Origin: Rhodococcus maanshanensis NBRC 100610
Lineage (GTDB): Bacteria; Actinomycetota; Actinomycetes; Mycobacteriales; Mycobacteriaceae
Direction of reading: 5' to 3'
DNA length: 64,000 nt
Assembly: GCF_001894865.1 (NCBI RefSeq)
Contig: NZ_BCXA01000018.1
Span: 62,001-126,000 of the forward strand
Part shown: positions 43,987 through 52,409 of the stretch, piece by piece
How the letters are laid out: each line of letters opens with the position of its first letter
Numbering within the stretch: the stretch's first letter is position 1
Position numbers and translations under genes: made by a program
Notes under the pieces: generated by a model
Seen by the model: only the letters and a program-made list of their open reading frames with translations
The model's database searches: none
Told to the model about the DNA's origin: nothing

Positions 43987-45432
43987 GTGGCTGCCTCTCA
44001 GAGTGCGTTGCAACGACTGGGTCGACGAACATCCACGCCGGGTCACACCGGCGCGGCGGCCCATCGTGCCGGTGTCGAGCGTCTGCTCGCCAGCTATCAC
44101 GCGATCCCGCCGTCGGCGACGGTGCGCCTGGCGAAGAAGACCTCAAACCTGTTCCGGGCGCGGGCAAAGACGAATGCGCCCGGACTGGACGTGTCCGGGC
44201 TCGGCGGGGTGATCTCGGTCGATCCCGCCGCCCGCACCGCCGATGTCGCGGGCATGTGTACCTACGAGGACCTGGTCGCCGCGACCCTGCCGTACGGCCT
44301 GGCACCGCTGGTGGTCCCCCAGCTCAAGACCATCACCCTCGGTGGCGCAGTCACCGGCCTCGGCATCGAGTCGACCTCGTTCCGGAACGGGCTGCCGCAC
44401 GAATCGGTGCTCGAGATCGACGTGCTGACCGGCGGCGGGGAGATCATCACCGCCACCCCCGACGGCGAGCACTCGGACCTTTTCTGGGGTTTCCCCAATT
44501 CGTACGGCACCCTCGGCTACTCCACCCGGCTCCGCATCGAGCTGGAGCCGGTGAAACCGTTTGTCGCGCTGCGGCACCTTCGCTTCGACGACCTCACCGA
44601 ACTGCAACGGGCGATGGACCGCATCGGCACCGATCGCAGCCACGAGGGCGTCGCGGTGGACTACCTCGACGGTGTGGTGTTCTCGGCGACCGAGTCCTAC
44701 CTGACGCTCGGCACCCAGACCGACGAGGGCGGTCCGGTCAGCGACTACACGGGCCAGCAGATCTACTACCGGTCGCTGCAGCAGCGTTCCACGGATCGGC
44801 TCACGATCGCGGACTACCTGTGGCGCTGGGACACCGACTGGTTCTGGTGCTCGCGGGCGTTCGGTGCGCAGAATCCGCGGATCAGGCGACTGTGGCCGAA
44901 GCGCTACCGGCGCAGCAGTTTCTATTGGAAGCTGATCGCCCTCGACCAGAAGTACGACATCGGCGACCGGCTCGAACGCCGCAAGGGCAACCCTCCGCGC
45001 GAGCGGGTCGTGCAGGACGTCGAGGTCCCGATCGAGCACACCGCGGACTTCGTGGCCTGGTTCCTGCGCGAGATCCCCATCGAGCCGCTGTGGCTGTGCC
45101 CGCTGCGGTTGCGCGAGCCCGGGCCCGCGGGCGCGTCCGCCGTGCGACCGTGGCCGCTGTATCCACTCGAGCCGAAGCGGACCTATGTCAACGTCGGCTT
45201 CTGGTCGTCGGTGCCGATCACGCCCGGCGACCGCGACGGCGAGGCGAACCGGCTGATCGAGGACACCGTCGCACGGTTCGACGGCCACAAGTCCCTGTAC
45301 TCGGACTCCTACTACGACGCTGACGACTTCGCCCGCCTCTACGGCGGCGACAACTACTCGATCCTGAAGCAGAAGTACGACCCCGATTCGCGACTATTGG
45401 ACCTGTATTCGAAGGCGGTGCAACGCAAGTGA
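43987..45432 (+). CDS. FAD-binding oxidoreductase (FAD_binding_4)
   Basis: 481 residues. PCMH-type FAD domain over about 70-230, with LKTITLGGAVTGLGIESTSFRNGLPHESVLEIDVLTGGGEII as the core; a DSYYDADDFARLYG block near the C-terminus. It resembles DWARF1/24-dehydrocholesterol-reductase-like oxidases. Translationally coupled by GTGA to the cyclopropane synthase gene, so it likely acts in modification of the same lipids. Counterpart of Rv3719. Leaderless start, no Shine-Dalgarno site. Confidence 0.92.
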   Translation: MAASQSALQRLGRRTSTPGHTGAAAHRAGVERLLASYHAIPPSATVRLAKKTSNLFRARAKTNAPGLDVSGLGGVISVDPAARTADVAGMCTYEDLVAATLPYGLAPLVVPQLKTITLGGAVTGLGIESTSFRNGLPHESVLEIDVLTGGGEIITATPDGEHSDLFWGFPNSYGTLGYSTRLRIELEPVKPFVALRHLRFDDLTELQRAMDRIGTDRSHEGVAVDYLDGVVFSATESYLTLGTQTDEGGPVSDYTGQQIYYRSLQQRSTDRLTIADYLWRWDTDWFWCSRAFGAQNPRIRRLWPKRYRRSSFYWKLIALDQKYDIGDRLERRKGNPPRERVVQDVEVPIEHTADFVAWFLREIPIEPLWLCPLRLREPGPAGASAVRPWPLYPLEPKRTYVNVGFWSSVPITPGDRDGEANRLIEDTVARFDGHKSLYSDSYYDADDFARLYGGDNYSILKQKYDPDSRLLDLYSKAVQRK

Positions 45433-46742
45433 CCACGTTCAAAGACGCCAGTACCCAGACTCGCAACCACCACAAGCTCTCGATCGCCGAGATCCTCGAG
45501 ACCGTGGCGGACGGTGAGATCCCGGTCCGCTTCACCGCCTACGACGGCAGCGCCGCGGGTCCGGAGGACGCCGAGTACGGCCTGACGCTCAAGTCCCCGC
45601 GGGGCACCACCTACCTGGCGACCGCGCCTGGCGATCTCGGCATGGCACGCGCCTACGTCGCGGGCGATCTCGACGCCACCGGGGTCCACCCGGGAGACCC
45701 GTACGAGGTCCTCCGGGTGATGGGCGACGACCTGCACTTCCGGCGGCCGTCGGCACTGACGATCGCGAGCATCACCCGCTCGCTCGGCTGGGACCTGCTG
45801 CGGCCCATCGCCCCTCCGCCGCAGGAGGCCCTCCCCCGCTGGCGCAGGCTCGCGGAAGGCTTGCGCCACTCCAAGACCCGCGATGCCGAGGTCATCCACC
45901 ACCACTACGACGTGTCGAACACCTTCTACGAGCACGTGCTCGGTCCGTCGATGACCTACACCTGCGCGGCGTACAAGTCCCCGAAGCAGAGCCTCGAGGA
46001 CGCGCAGGAGAACAAGTACCGGCTGGTGTTCGAGAAGCTCGGACTCAAGGCGGGCGACCGACTGCTCGACATCGGATGCGGCTGGGGCTCGATGGTCCGC
46101 TTCGCGGCCCGGCGCGGCGTCAAGGTGATCGGGGTGACGCTGTCCGCCGAGCAGGCCGCGTGGGCGCAGAAGGCCATTGCCGACGAGGGCCTGTCGGATC
46201 TCGCCGAGGTCCGGCACTCCGACTACCGGGACATCGCCGAGACCGGCTTCGACGCGGTCTCCTCGATCGGGCTGACCGAGCACATCGGGGTGCACAACTA
46301 CCCCGCCTACTTCGGTTTCATCCAGTCCAAGCTGCGGGACGGCGGGCGGCTGCTCAACCACTGCATCACTCGCCCGGACAACCGGCACCAGGCCCGCGCG
46401 GGCGGGTTCATCGACCGCTACGTGTTCCCGGACGGCGAGCTGACCGGATCGGGCCGGATCATCACCGAGATCCAGAACATCGGCCTCGAGGTCCGGCACG
46501 AGGAGAACCTGCGCGAGCACTACGCGCTGACCCTCAAGGCCTGGTGCCAGAACCTGGTGGACAACTGGGACGCCTGCGTCGCGGAGGTCGGCGAGGGCAC
46601 CGCGCGGGTGTGGGGGCTCTACATGGCCGGTTCACGGCTCGGGTTCGAACGCAATGTGGTGCAGCTGCACCAGGTGCTGGCCGTCAAGCTCGGCCCGAAG
46701 GGCCAGGCGGAGGTGCCGCTGCGCCCGTGGTGGAAGGGCTGA
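45429..46742 (+). CDS. Cyclopropane-fatty-acyl-phospholipid synthase family methyltransferase
   Basis: 437 residues from a GTG overlapping the previous stop. N-terminal lipid-binding segment, then the SAM-dependent methyltransferase: LLDIGCGWGSMVRFAARRGVKVIGVTLS (SAM motif I) around 215-240, and SSIGLTEHIGVHNYPAYFGFI, typical of the CFA synthase family. It transfers a methyl or methylene group to unsaturated acyl chains. Counterpart of Rv3720. Together with the upstream FAD oxidase it may form branched or cyclopropanated lipids, a two-enzyme arrangement also seen in tuberculostearate biosynthesis. Confidence 0.94.
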   Translation: MTTFKDASTQTRNHHKLSIAEILETVADGEIPVRFTAYDGSAAGPEDAEYGLTLKSPRGTTYLATAPGDLGMARAYVAGDLDATGVHPGDPYEVLRVMGDDLHFRRPSALTIASITRSLGWDLLRPIAPPPQEALPRWRRLAEGLRHSKTRDAEVIHHHYDVSNTFYEHVLGPSMTYTCAAYKSPKQSLEDAQENKYRLVFEKLGLKAGDRLLDIGCGWGSMVRFAARRGVKVIGVTLSAEQAAWAQKAIADEGLSDLAEVRHSDYRDIAETGFDAVSSIGLTEHIGVHNYPAYFGFIQSKLRDGGRLLNHCITRPDNRHQARAGGFIDRYVFPDGELTGSGRIITEIQNIGLEVRHEENLREHYALTLKAWCQNLVDNWDACVAEVGEGTARVWGLYMAGSRLGFERNVVQLHQVLAVKLGPKGQAEVPLRPWWKG

Positions 46743-46777
46743 TCGCCCGGGGACACTCCCCCGCTCGCTCTCGCCCT

Positions 46778-46810
46778 GATCGCGGCCACCTGAGGAGGGT
46801 GGCCGCGGTC
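46778..46810 (+). terminator. Terminator after the methyltransferase gene
   Basis: GATCGCGGCCACC (46778-46790) pairs with GGTGGCCGCGGTC (46798-46810) over 13 bases with one G-T pair and a seven-base loop. Confidence 0.8.
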
Positions 46811-46862
46811 GGCTGACCGCCACTGCTCGAAGAAGCGCTGCCCAACGTGCATCTGACCCAAT

Positions 46863-46894
46863 GCTGACCTACCAATCACTCGGTCAGCTAGTGT
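46863..46894 (+). promoter_or_regulatory. Putative TetR operator and -10 box of the secreted GH1 gene
   Basis: GCTGACC (46863-46869) and GGTCAGC (46882-46888) are perfect inverted arms. The core CCAATCACTCGGTCAGC is almost repeated at 53635, upstream of the esterase genes. TAGTGT at 46889-46894 directly abuts it as a candidate -10 element, so a bound repressor would block RNA polymerase. Confidence 0.65.
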
Positions 46895-46942
46895 GTCCCG
46901 CATCACCACCGCGCCGACGGCGCACGGATGCGAGGAGAACTG

Positions 46943-48280
46943 ATGCGTCGACGAACGAGCGCCCTACTGGCGGCACTGACGGGGCTCGCCTTGCTGGCGG
47001 GCGGGCCCGCGGCGGCCGCACCGGGCAGCTCCGGCAGCACGGGCGGCGCCGGCAGCACCGGGTCCATAGAGCCGGTCGCCAGCCTGCCCGCCGACTTCCT
47101 GTGGGGGGTGTCCTCGTCGGGGTTCCAGTCGGAGGGCTATTCGCCTGACAGCAACTGGATCCGCTACGAATCGGCCGGTAATACCAAGGACCCGGTCGGC
47201 ACGTCGGCCGACTTCCGTCACCGCTACAAAGAGGACATCCAGTACGCCAAGGCCCTCGGGGCCAGGGTGTACCGGATGGGCGTCGAGTGGGCGCGACTCG
47301 AGCCCCAGCAGGGCCGCTACGACGAGACCGCCTGGGCGTTCTACGACGACGTGGTCGCGAGCATCCGGGCCGCGGGTATGCAACCGATGATCACCCTCGA
47401 CCACTGGGTGTACCCCGGGTGGGAGTTCGACCGTGGCGGATGGAACAACGCGGGCATGGTCACCGACTGGCTGGCCAACGCACGCAAGGTCGTCGACCGG
47501 TACGCGAAGTACGACCCGTCCTGGATCACCATCAACGAGCCGTCGGCATACCTGTTCCAGGAGATCAGCCACGGTGGCCTCGATCCGGTGAACACCCCGG
47601 CCGCCCTCGACCGGTGGGTGGCCGTCCACAACGGGATCTACGACTACATCCACCGGGTGCAGCCCGGAGCGCAGGTGTCCTCGAACGTGGCCTACTTCCA
47701 GGCGGTCGAGGCCGCGATCGACACCACCTTCCTCGACCGCGTCGCCCACAAGCTCGACTTCATCGGCCTGGACTACTACTACTCGATGTCCCCCACCGAC
47801 CTGAGCTACGCCAACGTCTTCTCGGAGCCCTGGAAGGCCAGTGCGGCACCCGACGGCCTCTACTACGCGCTGCGTCACTACGCGAAGCGCTTCCCGGGCA
47901 AGCCCCTGTACATCGTCGAGAACGGCATGCCCACCGAGGACGGCAAGCCCCGCCCGGACGGTTTCGCCCGCGCCGACCACCTCCGCGACGCCGCCTACTG
48001 GCTGCAGCGCGCAAAGGACGACGGCATCAATGTCGTCGGATACAACTACTGGGCCACCACCGACAACTACGAATGGGGAAGCTACACACCCCGTTTCGGT
48101 CTCTACACCGTCGACGTGAAGAACGATCCGACGCTCGAGCGGAAGCCGACGGAGGCGGTCGCGGCCTACCGGTCGCTCATCGCACAGGGTGGAGTCCCGA
48201 CCGACTACCAGCCGAGCAGGCCACCGACCGCGTGCTCACTGGTCGACGGCCTCGACAGCTGCCTGAGCCCGGCGAACTGA
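46943..48280 (+). CDS. Secreted family 1 glycoside hydrolase (beta-glycosidase)
   Basis: 445 residues; GAGGAGAACTG precedes the ATG. A signal peptide (residues 1-26, RRRTSALLAALTGLALLAGG, ending AAAA) and a Ser/Gly linker precede the GH1 barrel that begins LPADFLWGVSSSGFQSEG. The acid/base is Glu199 (TINEP) and the nucleophile Glu326 (IVENGMP), so it should be an active retaining beta-glycosidase outside the membrane. Secreted GH1 enzymes are uncommon in this group. It shares a promoter motif with the esterase operon and the TetR/SDR region. Confidence 0.93.
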   Translation: MRRRTSALLAALTGLALLAGGPAAAAPGSSGSTGGAGSTGSIEPVASLPADFLWGVSSSGFQSEGYSPDSNWIRYESAGNTKDPVGTSADFRHRYKEDIQYAKALGARVYRMGVEWARLEPQQGRYDETAWAFYDDVVASIRAAGMQPMITLDHWVYPGWEFDRGGWNNAGMVTDWLANARKVVDRYAKYDPSWITINEPSAYLFQEISHGGLDPVNTPAALDRWVAVHNGIYDYIHRVQPGAQVSSNVAYFQAVEAAIDTTFLDRVAHKLDFIGLDYYYSMSPTDLSYANVFSEPWKASAAPDGLYYALRHYAKRFPGKPLYIVENGMPTEDGKPRPDGFARADHLRDAAYWLQRAKDDGINVVGYNYWATTDNYEWGSYTPRFGLYTVDVKNDPTLERKPTEAVAAYRSLIAQGGVPTDYQPSRPPTACSLVDGLDSCLSPAN

Positions 48281-48301
48281 CGCGGCGCCCGATTCCAGAC
48301 G

Positions 48302-48333
48302 CGGTGCCCCTCGCCGTCGAGCTAGGGGCACCG
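48302..48333 (+). terminator. Terminator after the secreted GH1 gene
   Basis: CGGTGCCCCT (48302-48311) pairs exactly with AGGGGCACCG (48324-48333) around a 12-base loop, about 20 bases after the stop codon. Confidence 0.8.
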
Positions 48334-48449
48334 AACCATTCGCGGCGGGCGCGCATCGTCGGCCCGGCCGATCAGGCTGCACAACCACTCCACACGCCCG
48401 AGAGCAAGCGACAGACCGTCGTTCTCACACGGAAGGAATCGAGATCGAC

Positions 48450-49262
48450 ATGAGCACACGACTGGGAATCGATGTCGGTGGCACCGGGATCAAGGCCGGC
48501 CTGGTGGACATCGAAGCGGGTCGACTCGTCGGGGAGCGGATCACGGTTCCCACCCCTCGGCCGTCCACGCCTGCCGCGGTGGCGACGGCTATCTCCGATC
48601 TCGCGGAGCACTACAGGTGCGACGGTCCAGTCGGGGTCGCACTCCCGGCCGCCGTCGCCGGGGGCCTCGTCCAGACTGCCGCGAACATCGATCGGTCGTG
48701 GATCGGTACTGATGCGACGGATCTGTTCGCCGACGCTCTCGGGGGCCGCGACGTGGCCGTGACCAATGACGCCGATGCGGCCGGAACAGCCGAATACAGG
48801 TTTGGCGCTGCGCGCGGCACAGCAGGTGTCGTCATTGCGCTCACCTTCGGAACCGGCATCGGTTCTGCAATTCTCCATGACGGAGTGCTGTTGCCCAACA
48901 CCGAATTCGGGCATCTCGTCGTTGACGGGGTCACCGCCGAACATCGCGCCTCGGCCTCCGCCAAGTCGGCCCGGGCCATGTCCTTCGAGGGCTGGGCACG
49001 GGAAGTCAGTCGAGTGTTGACGGCAATCGAGGATCTGCTGTCCCCTCGGCTGTTCGTCGTCGGCGGCGAGATCAGCCAGCATGGCTCTCGATGGATTCCC
49101 TTGCTGACGAACCGGATCGCAGTTGCCGCAGCCGAGTTGGGCAACGCTGCGGGCGTCATCGGCGCCGCGCTGGCGATCGAACACCATCGAGGGGAAGGCC
49201 CTCTCGATCCGAGGGCGGTCTACCTACGCCGGGGCTCGGCGACTGACCGCGTCGCGAGGTGA
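48450..49262 (+). CDS. Polyphosphate glucokinase (ROK family)
   Basis: 270 residues, the usual PPGK length. Phosphate-binding loop GIDVGGTGIKAGLVD at 6-20, a second loop LTFGTGIGSAIL, and TEFGHLVVDGVTAEHRA, which corresponds to the PPGK signature; the ROK zinc-finger Cys motif is absent, as in PPGKs. It phosphorylates glucose with polyphosphate or ATP in the cytoplasm. Placed beside two GH1 genes, it would consume the glucose they release. Convergent with the TetR gene with only 16 bases between stops. Confidence 0.92.
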   Translation: MSTRLGIDVGGTGIKAGLVDIEAGRLVGERITVPTPRPSTPAAVATAISDLAEHYRCDGPVGVALPAAVAGGLVQTAANIDRSWIGTDATDLFADALGGRDVAVTNDADAAGTAEYRFGAARGTAGVVIALTFGTGIGSAILHDGVLLPNTEFGHLVVDGVTAEHRASASAKSARAMSFEGWAREVSRVLTAIEDLLSPRLFVVGGEISQHGSRWIPLLTNRIAVAAAELGNAAGVIGAALAIEHHRGEGPLDPRAVYLRRGSATDRVAR

Positions 49263-49278
49263 ATGGACGCGTTGGCGG

Positions 49279-49893
49279 TCAGCGCATGAGCGGCAGGTCG
49301 CGGCGCAGCACGGTGGTCAGAGTTCGCATCGCGCCGACCATGTCGAACGACTCGTCCTGCAGCCACTGCTCCTCGAGGCCGGAGATGGCCCCGATGATCA
49401 CGGAGGCCATGGCAGCGGGGTCGACATCGGCACGTACCTCGCCGGCCCCGACGCCCTCTTCGATGAGACCGGCCAGGTTTGCACGGAAGGCCTCGATCCG
49501 TCCCCGCGCCCATTCTCGTGCGAGCTCGGGGGTGTCGTCGGAGTTGAACATGCCGACGTGCGCCAGCCGGGTCAGTTCTCGGTTCTGCTGATTTCGGGCC
49601 ACGATCTCGTCGACGATGTCCAGCGCACGCAAGAGGGCCGCGCCCTCGTAGTCTCGGTCGATCTCGACCGAGTCAAGCGTTTGGCGGTCCAGGTCCGCGA
49701 GTACTGCGGTCAGCAGAACTTCCTTGCTCGGAAAGTGATGCAGCAGACCAGACTTCGTAATCCCTGATTCTCGCGCGACCGCGGCGAGCGAGGTCCCGCG
49801 GTATCCGTTGGCCGCGAACAGGGTTATGGCCGAGCTGACAATGTCGGCGCGCCGGGCAACTCCTGACTGTTCGGCGTCGCGTGTTGTCGCCAT
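49279..49893 (-). CDS. TetR family repressor of the glycoside/ester locus
   Basis: 204 residues from the ATG with GAGGAGAT upstream. N-terminal helix-turn-helix: ADIVSSAITLFAANGYRGTSLAAVARESGITKSGLLHHFPSKEVLL at about 15-60, the classic TetR pattern; the C-terminus (MASVIIGAISGLEEQWLQD) is a TetR_C-type dimer and ligand domain. Divergent from the SDR/MFS/GH1 operon, with two dyads in the gap. The same type of dyad lies before 46943 and 53688, so it probably controls all three units. Confidence 0.9.
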   Translation of the reverse strand: MATTRDAEQSGVARRADIVSSAITLFAANGYRGTSLAAVARESGITKSGLLHHFPSKEVLLTAVLADLDRQTLDSVEIDRDYEGAALLRALDIVDEIVARNQQNRELTRLAHVGMFNSDDTPELAREWARGRIEAFRANLAGLIEEGVGAGEVRADVDPAAMASVIIGAISGLEEQWLQDESFDMVGAMRTLTTVLRRDLPLMR

Positions 49894-50002
49894 CGTGTCC
49901 GATCTCCTCACCGTCGGTTGACCGCGCACAACCGGTCCAGCCGGTCAGCCTACGTCCCGTCGCCGACGCGCCTCGACGCAAGTTCCGCGAATCCGGGACG
50001 TG

Positions 50003-50066
50003 CCGACTGACCAATCGGTAGGCTACCTCCACAACTGACTGACCTCCTGGTCGGTTGGCTAGTTTT
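50003..50066. promoter_or_regulatory. Putative TetR operators in the divergent TetR/SDR promoter
   Basis: Two related dyads. The first, near 50006-50023, includes CTGACCAATCGGTAGG and faces the TetR gene. The second, ACTGACC-TCCT-GGTCGGT (about 50037-50054), is followed by GGCTAGTTTT, where TAGTTT (50060-50065) is a candidate -10 box for the SDR operon. Both resemble the dyads at 46863 and 53635. Confidence 0.6.
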
Positions 50067-50098
50067 CAAGTGGTCTGCAAGACCGGGAAAGGACCCTG

Positions 50099-50980
50099 AT
50101 GTCCAGATTTGATGACAGGCTGGCGGGCCGAACCGCGCTGGTCACCGGAGCGGCAAGCGGGATCGGAGCCGCACTGGCTACGGAGCTCGGTTCACGCGGC
50201 ATGTCGGTCGTCGTCGCCGACGTCGATGGCGACGGCGCCGAGCGGGTCGCCGAGAGCGTGCGCGCACTCGGTGTGCGTGCGCTCGGTGTTCAGGTCGATG
50301 TAGCCGATCCCGAGTCGGTCGAGAATCTCGCGCAGGCCAGCTACGACGAGTTCGGTTCCGTCGAACTGCTCTGCAACAACGCGGGAGTGCTGCTGCTCGG
50401 AAACCTCACGGATTCATCGATGGACGACTGGCGCTGGCTGTCCTCCGTCAACGTCGAGGGCATGCTCAATTGCCTGTATGCGTTCCTGCCGAGGATGCGT
50501 CGCCAGAGCGGATGGCGGCACGTGATGAACACGTCGTCGACTCATGCCTTCCTACCCGACCCCGCGTTCACGGCCCTCTACACCGCGGCCAAGCACGCCA
50601 TCCTCGGGTTGACGCTCGGGCTGCGGTCCGAGCTCGCCGCCGACGACATCGGCGTCACCGCGCTCTGCCCCGGTCAGGCCGCGACCCGCATTCTCGACTC
50701 GCAGCGCAACCGGCCCACCGAGTTCGGTCGCCGCGCCGCGGAGCCGTTCGGCACCGATGTCATCCCGATGGCGATCGAGCCCGCCGACGTCGCGTGGCTC
50801 GCGGTCGAGGGCATCATGCGTGACGCCCCGATCGTCTTCGCCCTGCCCGAACACAGCCATGCCCAGTTCCGGGAGCAGGTCAAGGACCTGTGGCGAATGG
50901 CCGACGGCGCCCTCGTCGGCTCGACGGATGGGTTCACGGGCGACCTCGACGAGGAACAGGCGCTCCGGGTCGACCGGTAG
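50099..50980 (+). CDS. Short-chain dehydrogenase/reductase (glycoside locus)
   Basis: 293 residues; GGGAAAGGACCCTG before the ATG. NAD(P) motif VTGAASGIGAALA (15-27), Asp41 in VVADVDGDG, NNAG at 93-96, Ser146/147, Tyr161 and Lys165 (YTAAK). The C-terminal part (MAIEPADVAWLAVEGIMRDAPIVFALPEH) is of the longer SDR type. First gene of an operon with the MFS transporter and cytosolic GH1, so it may oxidise or reduce the aglycone or sugar released. Confidence 0.9.
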   Translation: MSRFDDRLAGRTALVTGAASGIGAALATELGSRGMSVVVADVDGDGAERVAESVRALGVRALGVQVDVADPESVENLAQASYDEFGSVELLCNNAGVLLLGNLTDSSMDDWRWLSSVNVEGMLNCLYAFLPRMRRQSGWRHVMNTSSTHAFLPDPAFTALYTAAKHAILGLTLGLRSELAADDIGVTALCPGQAATRILDSQRNRPTEFGRRAAEPFGTDVIPMAIEPADVAWLAVEGIMRDAPIVFALPEHSHAQFREQVKDLWRMADGALVGSTDGFTGDLDEEQALRVDR

Positions 50981-51040
50981 CTCGACACCCGGCGGCAGCC
51001 CCGACTCCCGACCGCCTCCGATCACATCCCAAGGACTCCC

Positions 51041-52345
51041 ATGTCAGAACCCCACACGCTCCCCGTCGCCGTCGACGAGGGCGGCCCAGGAGCCGACACA
51101 CCATCGCGCGGTCCGGAACTCCGCGAGCCGAGCGGATTCTTGGCCGGTCTCGCCCTGTCCTACTTCGGTGTCTACCTCGCCCTGATGACCCCCGTGATGT
51201 TCGCACTTGCGTTCAAGCTGCAACACATCTCGGGCTCGATCGAGAGTGCGACGCACGCGCTCGGCGTGGTGGCCGGAACCGGCGCGATCGTCGGGATGAT
51301 CGCCCAGCCGGTCGTGGGCCGTCTGTCCGATCGCACGCGGTCCTCGTTCGGAAGGCGGAGACCGTGGATTCTCGGGGGCGCCGTCGTCGGGGCGGGCGCC
51401 CTCGGGTGCGTGGGCCTCGCACACACCATGCCGCAGGTCCTGATCGCATGGTGCGTAGCGCAGGCCGGCTTCGGCGCGGCACTCGTCGCGGCCCAGGCGA
51501 CGATTCCCGATCAGGTTCCCGCGCGCCGACTCGGAGTGGTCTCCGGGATCACCGGGGTCACCACACCACTGAGCATTCTCGCCGGAAGCGCTCTTGTCAC
51601 CGTGCTGACCGGCGATCTGCTCAGGTTCCTCGTCCCCGGACTCGTCGCCGTCGTGCTGGTCATTCCGCTGTTGGTGATACTCGAGGATCCACAGCTCGAG
51701 GACACGCCTCCGCGCCACGGTGTCCGGGAGTTCTTGGGCTCCATCGCATTCAACCCCCGCAGGCACCCGAACTTCTCGTGGGTGATGGCCTCCCGCTTCC
51801 TGGTGATGTTCGGCTACGCCGGAATCGGAACGTTCTTCCCGTTCTTCCTCGGGCAACGGTTCCAACTCGGCGAGACCGACGTCGCGAAGGCGATCCTCCT
51901 GGTCAACGTGGTATCCGTCGTGTGCCTTTCCATGTCGGCGCCTCTCGGGGGCGCCCTGTCCGACCGAATCGGGAAGCGGCGCCCCTTCGTGGCCGCCGCG
52001 GGGCTGATCATGGTGCTGGGATTGCTGCTGCTGGCCTTCGCCCCAACGCTGGGAATTGTCGTTGTGGCGCAGGGCGTCATCGGACTCGGGCTCGGCGCTT
52101 TCATGTCCGTGGACCAGGCACTCGCGGTGCAGGTGCTGCCGAACCCTGACGACAATGCCAAGGACCTGGGCCTGATCGCCCTCGCCGGCACCCTGCCGCA
52201 ATCCGTCGGCCCCGCCGTCGCGCCGGTCGTCATCAGCCTCGGCAACGCGACGGCACTGGGCGGCTACGGGACCTGGTATGTCCTCGGCGCGCTCACCTGC
52301 CTTGCGGGCGTGTTCACGATCTACCGCGTTCGAGGCGTTCGGTGA
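51041..52345 (+). CDS. MFS transporter, GPH-like sugar/glycoside permease
   Basis: 434 residues with about twelve hydrophobic segments. Motifs VGRLSDRTRSSFGRRRPWILGG between segments 2 and 3 and GGALSDRIGKRRPFV in the second half are those of the glycoside-pentoside-hexuronide-like and sucrose-type MFS importers. AAGGACTCCC precedes the ATG. Located between the SDR and the cytosolic beta-glycosidase, it is the likely importer of an intact glycoside. Confidence 0.9.
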   Translation: MSEPHTLPVAVDEGGPGADTPSRGPELREPSGFLAGLALSYFGVYLALMTPVMFALAFKLQHISGSIESATHALGVVAGTGAIVGMIAQPVVGRLSDRTRSSFGRRRPWILGGAVVGAGALGCVGLAHTMPQVLIAWCVAQAGFGAALVAAQATIPDQVPARRLGVVSGITGVTTPLSILAGSALVTVLTGDLLRFLVPGLVAVVLVIPLLVILEDPQLEDTPPRHGVREFLGSIAFNPRRHPNFSWVMASRFLVMFGYAGIGTFFPFFLGQRFQLGETDVAKAILLVNVVSVVCLSMSAPLGGALSDRIGKRRPFVAAAGLIMVLGLLLLAFAPTLGIVVVAQGVIGLGLGAFMSVDQALAVQVLPNPDDNAKDLGLIALAGTLPQSVGPAVAPVVISLGNATALGGYGTWYVLGALTCLAGVFTIYRVRGVR

Positions 52346-52409
52346 CCCAGACGACGACCGGCCCCGGTCGGTTCTCCCGAACCGATCCACTTTCGAGAAA
52401 TGGACATCG

